Positions 1 through 10,196 of a stretch of 64,000 nucleotides of DNA are shown in pieces. The stretch's first letter is position 1. Every line of letters starts with the position of its first letter. The position numbers were made by a program, and so were the translations under genes. The stretch is taken from the NCBI RefSeq assembly GCF_002776525.5, contig NC_045441.1, forward strand, positions 88,043,101 through 88,107,100, in the 5' to 3' direction. Source of the DNA: Piliocolobus tephrosceles (taxonomy: Eukaryota; Chordata; Mammalia; Primates; Cercopithecidae). Below the pieces are notes generated by a model. The model saw only the letters and a list, made by a program, of their open reading frames with translations. It was not told the DNA's origin and did no database searches.

Positions 1-234
1 TGACTAAGACATTCTCTAGCTCCTGCAAAGTACCTAAACCGGCCCTATCATGTATCAGGCACCATGAGAAGTTATTGGGAAGTGTGTTGGGGCACAATAA
101 AGGAGGAGATGTAGAATGAACAAAAATAATGAAAATAAAAATAAGAAATATGAATTGGTATGAGAAACATTTAATCAATCTAAACAATAGAGGTTATCTG
201 AAATGTCATGGAAATATATACTGATGTGGAACAC

Positions 235-705
235 AAGAATAAAGAGATGTCCAGGTTAAATTTTAGGTTTCTGGCTTTGTGTCAGAATAGACGTGATGCC
301 AAAATAGGGAACACTAGTAACTAGGTCAATTTGGGGGAATTTGGGCCAGAGAGGATGTTTTTTCCAATTTGGATGTATTTATGTACCCTGGAGATGTCAA
401 GAAGGCAGATAGATATATAAATCTGAGTGCAAAGGGAAAATCTGGGCTAGAGTTAGAATTAGGACAAATCTTTGAAGACTTATTCATTGAAGTCTTAGAT
501 ATATATGAAAAGGTCTAGAGATTATACTGAAAAAGTGGAAAAAAGACCTATAACTTATTCTAAGACAAGATAACAATAGGGTTTAATATTGTTATCAGTT
601 AAGATTAGATTTGAAAACTATACAGTTGGAATAATTTATATAGAGGCCATAGATAAACAGAGAGAGTACTGTTTTGGTGAAGCCAGTTGAAGTGAGGGAA
701 ACATT
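235..705 (-). mobile_element. L2 LINE fragment, internal part
   Basis: Ancient L2 LINE read in reverse orientation. The blocks 'gtttctggctttgtgt', 'tggagatgtcaagaaggcag' and 'aaatctgagtgcaaaggg' follow in the order expected for the complement of the L2 sequence upstream of its 3' end. The match is diverged and both ends are uncertain; bases 1-234 may belong to the same element. No coding capacity remains. Confidence 0.55.
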
Positions 706-839
706 TTTCTTTCATGTTGATGCTTTCCTCTGGTCACAGTGTCTGTCCACAAGTACTATGCAGCCAGTGTCTTCCCCCTCCTTCATCCACATATGCTTGC
801 TTATTCAGGAAAACCATCTGTGAACTTACTGCCTTGCTC

Positions 840-1045
840 ACAACCTGACATTATATGCCTTTAGCACAATTTATCATTTCTCAATTTATTTGAATTTTCT
901 GAAAACAATTAAGTCACTTTTCCTAGAATTTAATCTCCATGAGAGCAGGACAATACCCATTTCAGCAATTCATTTGAATCCCTAGTACCTACCATATTTG
1001 AGGATATTGCAGGTTTTCCAAAATATTTGTTAAGGAAAACATAGG
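840..1045 (+). mobile_element. L2 LINE 3' end
   Basis: Plus-strand L2 3' terminus. It contains the usual run from 'tagcacaatttatcat' through 'aatctccatgagagcagg' and 'ccctagtacctacc' to a diverged 'aatatttgtt' tail. With the minus-strand L2 to its left it makes an inverted pair of old L2 pieces. The small reading frames over this stretch (930-1276, minus) are chance frames. Confidence 0.6.
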
Positions 1046-1257
1046 AGAGAGGAAAGAAAGATGAAAGGACTGGAGGGAGGAAAAAAGAAGGCAGAGTTGA
1101 ACCCGTAAAGCACATGGAAGTGTATTACCAAGGGAAGAAATGAAGAACAAGAAGCCAGGGGCAATTAATAGATTTTCAGACAAAAAAATGAATAGATCAT
1201 GTATCTTCCATACAGAAAAAAGTGCTTCAAAAATTAAGTACAAAATACATGGACTAA

Positions 1258-1359
1258 GTGAACAATTCTTATACAACTTGATGAATTACACAACTTGAAA
1301 CTCACACATGTACACACACACATATCCAAGTAACCACTATTGAAATAAAAATATAGAAC
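1258..1359 (-). mobile_element. L1M 3' region fragment, left of Alu
   Basis: The complement of an old L1 3' untranslated region, with 'caagtaaccactattg' then 'aatatagaac'. It breaks off exactly at the Alu and resumes at 1671, so the two parts were one L1M copy before the Alu inserted. Confidence 0.55.
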
Positions 1360-1360
1360 T

Positions 1361-1670
1361 TTTTGGTTTTTTTTTTTTTTTTTTTTGAGACAGAGTCTCA
1401 CTCCCTTGCCCGGGCTGGAGTGCAGCGAGGCGGTGTTGGCTCACTGCAACCTCTGCCTCCCGGGTTCAAGTGATTCTCCTGCCTTAGTCTCCTGAGTAGC
1501 TGGGATCACAGGCGCCTGCCACCACGCCCGTCTAATTTTTGTTTTTTTTTTTAGTAGAGACAGGGTTTCACCATGTTGGCCAGGCTGGTCTCAAACTCCT
1601 GACCTCGTGATCAGCCTGCCTTGGACTCCCAAAGTGCTGGGATTACAGACGTGAGCTACTGCACCTGGCC
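1361..1670 (-). mobile_element. AluS, full length
   Basis: A 7SL-derived SINE in reverse orientation: oligo-T at 1366-1385, both Alu arms, and a GGCCAGGTGC-type 5' end at the right edge. It is flanked by a slightly diverged target-site duplication, AAAATATAGAAC (1348-1359) and AAAATACAGAAC (1671-1682). It inserted in an older L1M. Confidence 0.95.
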
Positions 1671-1850
1671 AAAATACAGAACATTTATGGAAACCCCAGA
1701 GATTCTTTCATGCCAGTCTCCAGACACTAGTCCCACAAATAGAACCAACATTCTGACTTTTATCACTATATTTTGTCTTTTTCTTGAAATTCACGTAAAT
1801 GGAAACATACAGTATGTACTTTAGGGGTCTGGCTGTTACCCAGCACTGTA
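1671..1850 (-). mobile_element. L1M 3' region fragment, right of Alu
   Basis: Continuation of the L1M copy left of the Alu. It shows the complement of typical L1M 3'-region wording such as 'acatacagtatgtact' and 'ggtctggctgttac'. The 67-residue plus frame at 1621-1824 runs across the Alu/L1 border and is not a gene. Confidence 0.6.
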
Positions 1851-2224
1851 ACTACTAGATTTCTTCTGATGTTTTAATGATTGTTTCTCTTCTGAAAAAA
1901 AAAATCGATTAAAAATTTTAGAACATACCTTCAGAAATACTAAATAATAATTTTTACAAAAATAGTTTCCCAAACCAAAAGGTAAACAGAAATGTTAGCT
2001 AATGCTAATAGAGTTTACATTTTGTAATCTACTGAGGGAAAGCTAATCTTAACTTTGGCTACATATTAACAAATATTTAGTATTTTCTCATGTATAATAT
2101 TTCTACTAAAACAATAATTAATTAAAAATCCTATAAATGTTATTTATCTATTTCCTTTATAATATTAAGGTGTTAAGATTTTAGCAAAGCCACATTAATT
2201 TTTTTAATAAGTGAAATTTAATTT
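1851..2224. other. Unassigned AT-rich sequence
   Basis: I see no repeat family, open frame of note or RNA gene here. It may be more of the decayed L1M, since L1M sequence lies on both sides. Confidence 0.4.
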
Positions 2225-2662
2225 TCAGCAGCATTTTTTATTGACTTTTTAAAAATAGACATTTTTTGAGTACTTTTATGTTCACAGTGAAATTGAGCAG
2301 AAAATGCAGAATCCCCATATATTCCCTGCCCCCCCACACAACCCCTCTACTAATCAACACTCGCATTAATGTTTTAATCATATAATACAATTTACCAACT
2401 TCAAATGTACAATTCAATGAGTTTTGACGGGTTTAGATAATCATCTATGCGCCTATACAATCATGTTCTAGAACATGTCCATCACTCTGAAAGTTGCCTT
2501 ATACCTTTTGCTGTCACTTTCCTCATCTCATCTCTGACTACTGATCGCCATTCATCTGCTGTATGAATCTAAAGCTTTGCATTTTCTAGAACATCATAAG
2601 AATGGGATTATAGAGAATATATTCTGTTGTAGCTGGCTTCTTTTACTTAAAAAAAGCTTTGA
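2225..2662 (-). mobile_element. L1M 3' untranslated region, part 1
   Basis: Old L1 in reverse orientation, with 'gttcacagtgaaattgagc', 'aatccccatatattccc' and 'catcactctgaaagttgcc', all familiar from the complement of L1M 3' ends. It is interrupted by an Alu and continues at 2985. Confidence 0.7.
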
Positions 2663-2935
2663 AGAGCTGGACATGGTGGCTCACGCCTGTAATCCCGGCA
2701 CTTTGGGAGGTCGAGGTGGGCGGATCACAAGGTCAAGAGATCGAGACCATCGTGGCCAATGTGGTGAAACCCCGTTAAAAATACAAAAATTAGCTAGTGG
2801 TGGCACGTGCCTGTAGTTCCAGCTGCTCCGGAGGCTGAGGCAGGAGATCACTTGAATCCTGGAGGCAGAGGTTGCAATGAGCTGAGATCATGCCATTGCA
2901 CTCCAGCCTGGCAACAGAGTGAGACTCTGTCTTGT

Positions 2936-2967
<32 letters not shown>

Positions 2968-2968
2968 T
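2663..2968 (+). mobile_element. AluS-type element with CA-repeat tail
   Basis: Full-length Alu, plus strand, with clear left and right arms but many point changes and a few small deletions. The oligo-A tail has been replaced by a (CA)n microsatellite at about 2937-2968, a common fate of old Alu tails. It lies inside the L1M. The 79-residue frame at 2577-2816 is an Alu artefact. Confidence 0.9.
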
Positions 2969-2984
2969 GTAAGCTGTTGCATGT

Positions 2985-3442
2985 AAGCTGCTTTTATTAT
3001 TGCTAACCAGTGCTTCATTTTATGAATACACCATAATTTATTTATTCATCAGTTGTTGGAAATTTGTTTTTTTGTTTTTAGTAATTCCCTACTAAGAATA
3101 AAGCTGCCTTTTTTGTTTATTAAGAATAAAGTTGAGTAAGTCTTTATGGAAATGCATGTTTTCATTTCTTTTGGATAAATATCTAGCACTGCAATTCCCT
3201 GGGTATAAGACAATCTGTGTTTACCTTTATGAGAAACTGCTGACTTGTTTTCCAAAGCAGTCATACAATTTTGTATTTTCACAAATAATACAGGTAAATT
3301 TAACATCCTCATTAACACTTAGTGTTATTAGCATTTTAGTGTTGTCCGTATTGTATTAGTATCTCATTTTGTTTTCATTTTTATTTCTCTCATGACTAAT
3401 GATGGTGAGCTTCCTTTCATGTGCTTATTTGCCATTGCTATA
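2985..3442 (-). mobile_element. L1M ORF2 end / 3' region, part 2
   Basis: Continues the reversed L1M: 'atttatttattcatcagttg', 'tgttttcatttcttttgg', 'ttgttttccaaagcagtc' and 'gtgcttatttgccatt' follow in the order expected for the complement of an L1 3' region. It ends where the Tigger1 element begins, and matching L1M sequence resumes at 5662. Confidence 0.75.
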
Positions 3443-3864
3443 TGGAAATAATTCCTTTTATTGTTCTTTATGCAAATGGCAGATACTTTTTTTTTTTTTT
3501 TTTACAAACCAAAGGTTTCTGGCACCCCTGCGTTAAGCAATAGTTGGCACCGTTTTCCCAACACCATGTGCTCACTTCATGTCTCTGTGTCACACTTTGG
3601 TAATTCTTGCATTATTTTAAAGTTTTTGCCTATTATGATAGTTGTTATGTTGATCTGTGATTAGTAATCTTTGATGTTACTATTGTAGTTGTTTTGGGAC
3701 ATCACAAACTATGCCCATATAAGACAGCAAAATTAATAGATAAATGTTGGTGTGTTCTGACTGCTCCACCGACCAGCCATTTGTTGATGCGTATCCCTTT
3801 CCTCAGACCAACTTATTCCCTGAGACACAACAGTATTGATATTAAGCCAATTAGTAGCCCGATG

Positions 3865-5130
3865 ATGGCCTCTAAGTGTTCAAGTGGAAGAAGAGTCACA
3901 CGTCTTGCACTTAAAAAAAAAAGCTATAAATAATTTAAAAAGCCAAGATAGGCCAAAAGCAAGGCCTCTTGCACCGAGCCGTTGCCTCTTGCACCAAGCC
4001 ATTAGCCACGTTGTGAATGCAAATTAAAAGTTCTGGGAGGAAATTAAAAGTGCTACTCTAGAGAATACACAAGTGATAAGAAAGCAACACAGACTATTGC
4101 TAATAAAGAGACATTTTTAGTGGTCTGGATAGAATATCAAACCAGCCACAACAGTCCTTAAACCAGATCCTAATCCAGAGCAAGGCCCTCACTCTCTTCA
4201 ATTCTATAAAGGCTGAGAGAGATGAGGAGGCCGAAGAAGAAATGTTTAAAGCTAGTAGAGGTTGGTTTACGAGGTTTCAGAAAAGATGCAATCTCCATAA
4301 CTTATAAGGTGAAGCAGCAAGTGCTGATGTAAAAGCTGCAGCAAATTATCCATGTCTAGCTAAGATCATTGGCAAAAGTAACTACCCTAAACAACAGATT
4401 TTCAGTGCAGATGAGACAGCTGTCTAATGGAAGAAGTTGCCTAGGACTTTAATAGCTGGAGAAATGTCAATGCCTGGCTTAGAAAGGCTTCACCGTTTTA
4501 CATGTCATTAAGAACATTTGTAGTTCATGGGAGAAGGTTAAAATATCATTAGCAGGAGTTTGGAAGAGGTTGATGCCAACCCTCATGGATCACTTTGAAG
4601 TGTTGAAGACTTCCGTGGAACAAGTCATGGCGTATGTGGCACAAATAACAAGAGAACTAGAATTAGAAGTAGAGCCTGAAGTTCTGTCTAAATTATTGCA
4701 ATCTCATGTTACAACTCCAATGGATAAGGAGTTGCTTCTTATGGGTGTATAAGAAAGTGATTTCTTGAGTATAAATCTACTCCTGGTGACAATGTTGTGA
4801 TCACTGTAAAAATGACAAAGGATTTAGAATATTGCATATACTTAGTTGCTAAAGTAGTGGCAGGATTTGAAAGGATTGACTCCAATTTTGAAAGAAGTTC
4901 TACTGTGTGTAAATCACTATCAAAGAGCTTTGCATGGTACAGAGAAGTTTTCTTGTGAAAGGAAGAGCCAATCGATGTGGCAAATTTTATTGTTGTCTTA
5001 TTTTAAGTATCTTCTCCAGTCATCTCAACCTTTAGCAACCACCACATTAATGAGTCAGCAGCTGTCAACATTGAGGCAAGACCTCCTACCAACAAAAGGA
5101 TTATGACTTACTTAAGGCTCAAATGTTTGC
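3865..5130 (+). pseudogene. Tigger1 transposase remnant
   Basis: Relic of the pogo-type transposase whose relatives include the domesticated TIGD genes. The expected start (ATGGCC at 3865) is present, but the N-terminal DNA-binding part carries frameshifts and a 20-bp tandem duplication at 3964-4003. The central DDE catalytic part is missing at the ~4480 junction. The C-terminal part survives as two short open stretches, 4570-4752 (ending after a run of acidic and leucine residues) and 4867-5106. It cannot encode an active enzyme. No sign of domestication: several stops and shifts separate the open pieces. Confidence 0.88.
3964..4003 (+). repeat. 20-bp tandem duplication inside Tigger1
   Basis: GCCTCTTGCACCGAGCCGTT is followed immediately by GCCTCTTGCACCAAGCCATT. 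The two copies differ at two positions. The Tigger1 consensus as I recall it has one copy, so this is a private duplication in this element. Confidence 0.85.
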
Positions 5131-5305
5131 TAGCATTTTTAAATAATATAGTATTTTTAAATTAAAGTATATTCATTGTTTTTTTTTTTTTTTTTTGGAC
5201 ATAATGCTATTGCACACTTAATAGACTACAGTATAGTGTAAACATAACTTTTATATGTACTGGGAAATCAAAAACTCCTGTGACATGCTTTATTAAGATA
5301 TTTGA

Positions 5306-5599
5306 GGACGGGCGCGGTGGCTCAAGCCTGTAATCCCAGCACTTTGGGAGGCCGAGACGGGCGGATCGCGAGGTCAGGAGTTCAAGACCATCCTGGCTAA
5401 CACGGTGAAACCCCGTCTCTACTAAAAAGTACAAAAAACTAGCCGGGCGAGGTGGCAGGCGCCTGTAGTCCCAGCTACTCGGGAGGCTGAGGCAGGAGAA
5501 TGGCATAAACCCGGGAGGCGGAGCTTGCAGTGAGCTGAGATCCGGCCACTGCCTTCCAGCCCAGGCGACAGAGCGAGACTCCGGCTCCAAAAAAAAAAA
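5306..5599 (+). mobile_element. Young AluY of Old World monkey type
   Basis: Nearly intact AluY with the cercopithecid-type differences (CAAGCC, GAGACGGGCGG, AACTAGCCGGGCGAGG, GATCCGGCC). A perfect 10-bp target-site duplication AAGATATTTG lies at 5295-5304 and 5600-5609, inside the right end of Tigger1, so it is younger than that transposon. The 127-residue minus frame at 5207-5590 is the usual antisense-Alu open frame. Confidence 0.97.
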
Positions 5600-5661
5600 A
5601 AGATATTTGCTCTATTGCAGTGGTTTAGAACTGAACCCTCAATATTTCTGAGGTATACCTG

Positions 5662-5930
5662 TTTATTGTTTGGTATAGTATCTATGTAAATATTTCAGAC
5701 ATTGTTTAAATAGTATTATTATTAATGAGTTGTAGATGTTCTTTAAGTATTCTGGGTAAAAGTGTTTTTCCAGTATGTGTTTTGAAAATATTTTATTTCA
5801 GTGTATGCCTTGCCTTATTGTTTCCCTAACAGTGTTTCTCAAAGTGATGTTTTAAATTTTGAGTAAATCTAAGGATTCTACTTACTGCTCCATGTGCTAA
5901 GAAGCCTTCCCACTCTAAATAATGGAAACA
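5662..5930 (-). mobile_element. L1M fragment right of Tigger1
   Basis: Reversed L1M ORF2 C-terminal region: 'gagttgtagatgttcttta', 'gtattctgggtaaaag' and 'tgccttgccttattg' correspond to the complement of the usual L1 wording. It continues the L1M that stops at 3442, which shows that Tigger1 inserted into the L1M copy. Confidence 0.6.
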
Positions 5931-5934
5931 TGAA

Positions 5935-6431
5935 CTGTAATCCTTGAGCTCCAGATATTTTTCTTCCTATTCCTTTAGTTCTTTCTCCTTCCCTTTGTAG
6001 TCTACTCTCACACCTGAGTAGATCAGTGGTCAGTCAAAGACTTGAGGACAGAGCACACTGCAAACAGACAGAGGCCTCTCTCTTGGCCTGTGCATCTCTC
6101 TCTTTTCCGTGACTCTAACCATCAAAGTCTAACTGCATTGGCCTTTTGGAACTTAGTTTTATATCCTCAAATCAGTAAAAATTTTGTTCAATTGTTGAGT
6201 CTTCGCCCTTTTTCTGCACTGCACTCTGGACACCGCTCTCCAGAAACACGTTGCTGCAATTGTAAGGCTCACCTTATTAATTGCTCTTCTCTGAGAGATC
6301 ACAGTTCTGCACTACCTTTTGTCTAATGCCTGTCAACCATTTTTTTTGTGTGTGTATTTTGTGTTTGTTTTTCTATTTGCTTAAGTGGAAGGGTAAATCT
6401 GGCCCTTGCTTCTTATGCAACATTAGCTGGA
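5935..6431 (-). mobile_element. Possible L1M-type fragment
   Basis: Contains stretches that I associate with a common old interspersed repeat, probably an L1M 5' region in reverse: 'ctgcactgcactctggac', 'ctctgagagatcacagttc', 'ttgcttaagtggaagggtaa'. Family assignment is from memory and uncertain. The 94-residue plus frame at 6042-6326 is antisense to the proposed element and shows no domain I recognise. Confidence 0.4.
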
Positions 6432-6635
6432 AACACTAATGTTTATCTTCATAATATTGAAAGTATTGTCAAAAATCTATACTGAGTATATGGACAAACA
6501 TTTCCATTTGAATGAATTGTGGTGCCAGGAATAACCATATTCTGATATAATAAATATTTTACATAAGTATTACTGTATTTTTGTAAAGTCAGATTGCTTC
6601 CTTCTTTAAATAATGTCTATATGAATATTACAAAT

Positions 6636-6959
6636 TTTCTTTTTTTTTTTTTTTCCTGAGACAAGGTGTCGCTCAATTGCCCAGACTGGAGTGCAGCAGC
6701 ATGATAATAGCTCACTGCAAAGCTTCAATCTCCTGGGATCAAGTGATCCTCCCATCTCAGCCTCCTAAGTAGCTAGGAATACAGGTGCATGTCACCACAT
6801 GTGACTATTTTTTTCTTTGCTTGTTTTCTTTTTCATAGAAATGAAGTCTTATTATGTTCCTCAGGCTTATTTTAAACTCCTGAGCTCAAGTGATCCTCTC
6901 CTCTCCCCTTGGCCTTCCAAAGTGCTGAGATTACAGGAGTGAGCCCCTGCGCCCAGCCA
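6636..6959 (-). mobile_element. Old AluJ-type element
   Basis: Reverse-orientation Alu with oligo-T at 6636-6654, both arms, and the heavy divergence typical of AluJ ('gctcactgcaaagcttcaat', 'cctcctaagtagctagg'). The middle A-rich region has expanded to a T-rich stretch near 6809-6835. I could not find a convincing target duplication. Confidence 0.9.
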
Positions 6960-7264
6960 CGATTTTTCTATTTGTATCATGAGTTAGCTCTCCTCTCCCC
7001 ATCCATATTGCTAATTTTATATTGACAGCTCCACTTGGCTATCTCATAGCACCTCAGCTATTTCTCAAAGCCGGTTTACCCTCACCAGACACTTTTCCCT
7101 TAGAGAGTCAGCATTTGGCAGAATTTGAAGCAGGATTCCATAATCACTCAGTATTTAGTTTTAGAAACTGGCTGAATTAAATTACCTTTAAGTTTTCTAG
7201 TTGCCTAGCTCAGTTATGTGCAATTTAATGCAGTCATAGGCAATTTAATCAATTTGCATTCATT
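6960..7264. other. Unassigned sequence
   Basis: No repeat, frame or RNA gene recognised. It may be the upstream part of the L2 that starts next to it. Confidence 0.35.
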
Positions 7265-7465
7265 AATTTCCCATACAGTCCACTCTACAAATCTTTCTAA
7301 AAATTATATTGGATTATAATCACCCTATGATTAGACTTTCCAGTGTTTTCAGTTGCCAATAGGACAAAGTTTAAACTCCTATACATGGGATCCAATACAC
7401 TCACAATTCAACTACCATTTATAATTCCAGTTTCACCCCTTTCTGCCTCTACTCCTCAAGAGTAA
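7265..7465 (+). mobile_element. L2 LINE fragment, part 1
   Basis: Plus-strand L2: 'tccactctacaaatctttct', 'acaaagtttaaactccta' and 'ttctgcctctactcct' match the L2 region upstream of its 3' end. It is interrupted by a MIR and continues at 7745. Confidence 0.6.
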
Positions 7466-7715
7466 GTATAATCTGGTAGTCAAGTTTGTGGGTGTCTGAA
7501 TTCAGATATATTTATTCCTTTGCTATTCATTCATGCAAATTTTACTAAAATGCTCTAATGCTTAGTATGAGAATTTGGAACACTCTGGTGTATGAATTTT
7601 AGTGGTAATGGTAGTGCATACATGATATGCTTGTGAGAATTAAGTGAAAGTGTACATTTCAAAGCATACTTGGTAAATGCTCATTAAATACTTGTTATTT
7701 GTATTATTCACTCAT
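7466..7715 (+). mobile_element. MIR SINE
   Basis: A tRNA-derived MIR, diverged. The left part reads 'tctggtagtcaagtttgtgg', and the right part has 'tgtgagaattaagtg' and the diagnostic 'ggtaaatgctcattaaat' followed by an ATT-rich tail. It appears to sit inside an L2 copy. Confidence 0.55.
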
Positions 7716-7744
7716 AAGTAGCTGCTTAAAATTTCAAAAGTACA

Positions 7745-7934
7745 TTAAGCACAATCAGGAGGCCATAATTTTGCTCACATAGTTTGCACTGCCTAGAGTG
7801 TTCTTTGCCATTCGTGCGCTTGCTGAAATTTTTGTCACCATTCAAGGCCTGGCGCAAAATCCCTCATCTCTATAATTCCTTACCCACTGTCTATAGGTAA
7901 AATTATTATTTTCTTCTTTTGCATTCTCATAACT
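7745..7934 (+). mobile_element. L2 LINE fragment, part 2
   Basis: Continues the L2: 'actgcctagagtgttctttg' and 'accattcaaggcctggcgca' followed by 'ccctcatctctataattcct' are the diverged L2 3'-region landmarks (the consensus has a 'ctctgcctggaatgctcttc' block there). Confidence 0.65.
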
Positions 7935-8269
7935 CAATGTTTATTCCCCAATTTTAAGAATAATATTAGCAACTAATTATTTATACACATAATTGCCAAC
8001 CGTAGTAAATAGTGTGTTTGTTCAAGAGATGTGGAAAATTTACAGCTGAAGCAAGTCTATTGAAAAACATGTACATACACACATGCGCATGCACACGTGC
8101 ATAAGGTTATCTTTATTCCTGCATTTGTAGACCTCTTATTTTCCCTGAAATGTTCATTTACTTGAAAAATATAATTTGAAGGCCTATATTCCTTCTGAAC
8201 TATTTTTAATCTAAATTTTCATTTAATTCATTTGAACATATTCTTGTGTTCATGACCTTCATCGTGTAG
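7935..8269. other. Unassigned AT-rich sequence
   Basis: A short alternating stretch of CA and TG-like steps near 8068-8100 is the only feature. No gene or repeat recognised. Confidence 0.35.
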
Positions 8270-8342
8270 ATGTTAAATAAACAGTCACAAAAATATGATT
8301 GTAACCTTTAATAGTAAAGTAAAAAAATTCTATAGTGGCAAG
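8270..8342 (-). mobile_element. L2 LINE tail left of Alu
   Basis: A short AT-rich stretch in the position expected for the L2 3' tail that continues right of the Alu. Weak on its own; it includes the left target duplication. Confidence 0.35.
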
Positions 8343-8635
8343 CATGACGGTTCACACCTGTAATCCCAGCACTTTGGGAGGCCAAGGCAGGCAGATCACC
8401 TGAGGTCAGGAGTTTGAGACCAGCCTGACCAACATGGAGAAACCCCGTCTCCACTAAAAATACCAAATTATCCAGGCATGGTGGTGCATGCCTGTAATCC
8501 CTGCTACTCAGGAGGCTGAGGCAGGAGAATCATTTGAATCCGGGAGGCAAAGATTGCAGTGAGCCAAGATCATGCCATTGCACTCTAGCCTGGGCAACAA
8601 GGGCTAAATTCCATCAAAAAAAAAAAAAAAAAAAT
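8343..8635 (+). mobile_element. AluS, full length
   Basis: Plus-strand AluS ('cctgaggtcaggagtttgag', 'cagcctgaccaacatgg') with an A tail and a perfect 12-bp target duplication TATAGTGGCAAG at 8331-8342 and 8636-8647. The 71-residue minus frame at 8585-8800 overlaps its tail and is spurious. Confidence 0.96.
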
Positions 8636-8647
8636 TATAGTGGCAAG

Positions 8648-9185
8648 GAACAAATGAATCTGACTTGATAATTTAGGAAAGGCTTCACTGAGTTGAGATG
8701 ACATGTGAAGAATGAGTAGAAAGTGATTGATTTGGAGGGGAGAAGGCAGGGTGGGCAAAGATTCTAAATTGTGAGGAACATAAACTCCTAAAAGCAGCAC
8801 CAGAAGTTTTTAGTTAAAAAGGTGGTGTCTGCAGTCATACTGCTGATTTCAAAGTCTGAAAGGGGGAACATCCTGGGATATGTAGCTAACATGACTGGAT
8901 TTGTAGCTTTAAAAGTCACTTTAGCAGAAAGCAGTGTGGAGACTACATTAAAGGACAACTACAGTGAATGTGATAATAAAGAGGCTATTTCAGTCACCCA
9001 GATTTGAGATGATGAAGGGTGAAGGCTTAGATAAATACTGTCAGGGCAGAAATAGAGACAAAGAGGGAATCAAGAACTACTCAGAAAGTATTATTCACAG
9101 GACCTGCTGATGGAATGAATGTGGGATGGGAAAGAATACAGGGGAAATAATGACTCCTAGGTTTCAGACAACTAGATTTATGAAC
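8648..9185 (-). mobile_element. L2 LINE fragment
   Basis: Reverse-orientation L2: 'ttaggaaaggcttcactgag' and 'tgagatgacatgtgaagaat' are the complement of the conserved L2 3' block. Farther on, 'ttaaaagtcactttagc', 'agaggctatttcagtcaccc' and 'gactcctaggtttcagac' follow in order. The 61-residue plus frame at 8822-9007 lies inside it and is not a gene. Confidence 0.7.
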
Positions 9186-9876
9186 TAGTGTAAGAATCAG
9201 AATGTTGACACCTTGCTTGTGATTTACTTTCTAATTTAGAAAAAAATTATCTTAATGACTTGGAGTTTAATGACATTTCCTAAAAGGTGGTAAAACTAAT
9301 CTTACCCTGAAATATTCTTTGAAGATTGATAAAACAAACATACAGAGAACAACTCGGAAACAATATTTGAATCTCCAATATTTCACACAAAAGAAATGTT
9401 TAATAAATGGTACTAGATGAATTTCTTAGTTGGATACACTCTCATGCTAACAGCCCGAACAAGGGATAGTACAGAGTATGTGCATACCATATGGTTGATG
9501 TTGTGGTAAATCACATCTACATGAAGTGTAGCAGAAACTTTACTTGTTAAATTATTCCACTGATATGCTTGAAAAGCTAATTTTGAGGAATTCATTTATC
9601 TGTTTTTCTTTATTTTGGTTTGTACGTGGAAATATAACCATCGCCAAGATTAATCCTATCGGAAGAATTGAAATTTCCCTTTCACATTCCAAATATTTTT
9701 ATGGAGGATTATTATTAATAACTATTTTGTTTTTATGCATCATTATATTTTCAGTGAGAAATGTAAATATTTTCTCCAAAAATATAAATCTATCAAATAT
9801 GCAAATAAATGCATCAGAGTATATATATTAAAAAGTATGTATGCATACTTTGATGTATTTGATGTACATATAGTTA
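9186..9876. other. Unassigned AT-rich sequence
   Basis: No repeat family recognised. The 95- and 60-residue frames here have ordinary AT-rich composition, no family resemblance and no supporting signals. Confidence 0.35.
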
Positions 9877-9890
9877 TTTTGATGCATTTT

Positions 9891-10182
9891 TTTTTTCCAA
9901 GATGGAGGTTCGCTCTTATTGCCCAGGCTGGAGTACAATGGTGTGATCTAGGCTCACTGCAACCTCCGCCTCCTGGGTTCAAGTGATTCTCCTGCCCCAG
10001 CCTCCCGAGTAGCTGGAATTACAGGCATACACCACTACTCCCAGCTAATTTTTTGTATTTTTAGTAGAGATGGTATTTCATCATGTTGGCCAGGCTGGCC
10101 TAGAACTCCCGACCTCAGGTGATCCACCTGCCTCAGCCTCCCGAAGTGCTGGGATTACAGGCGTGAGCCACCACACTAACCC
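9891..10182 (-). mobile_element. AluS, full length
   Basis: Reverse AluS with a short oligo-T, both arms, and a perfect 14-bp target duplication TTTTGATGCATTTT at 9877-9890 and 10183-10196. Confidence 0.96.
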
Positions 10183-10196
10183 TTTTGATGCATTTT

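Larger units (their letters stand above)
3443..5661 (+). mobile_element. Tigger1 (pogo-like) DNA transposon, internally deleted
   Basis: A cut-and-paste Tc1/mariner-superfamily transposon that lost its middle. Left end: 'ccttttattg...ggcagatact', then an oligo-T expansion, then the Tigger1 5' region ('accaaaggtttctgg', 'catgtgctcacttc'). Transposase remnants follow at 3865-5130. Right end: 'attgcacacttaatagac' and, after an inserted AluY at 5306-5599, the terminal 'ctgaggtatacctg' ending at 5661. Comparison with Tigger1 as I know it puts a deletion of several hundred bases at about 4480, which removes most of the catalytic region. The host sequence on both sides is minus-strand L1M. The left boundary is good to about 10 bases. 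Confidence 0.9.

Noticed and set aside
4570..5106. Possible domesticated TIGD-like gene
   Set aside because: The two open stretches are in separate frames split by stops, the catalytic region is missing, and an AluY interrupts the 3' end of the element. This is decay, not domestication.
5207..5590. 127-residue minus-strand frame with a familiar-looking protein
   Set aside because: It is the antisense-Alu frame common to most young Alu copies; the same peptide theme recurs at 25493-25765, 47048-47386 and 51554-51853.
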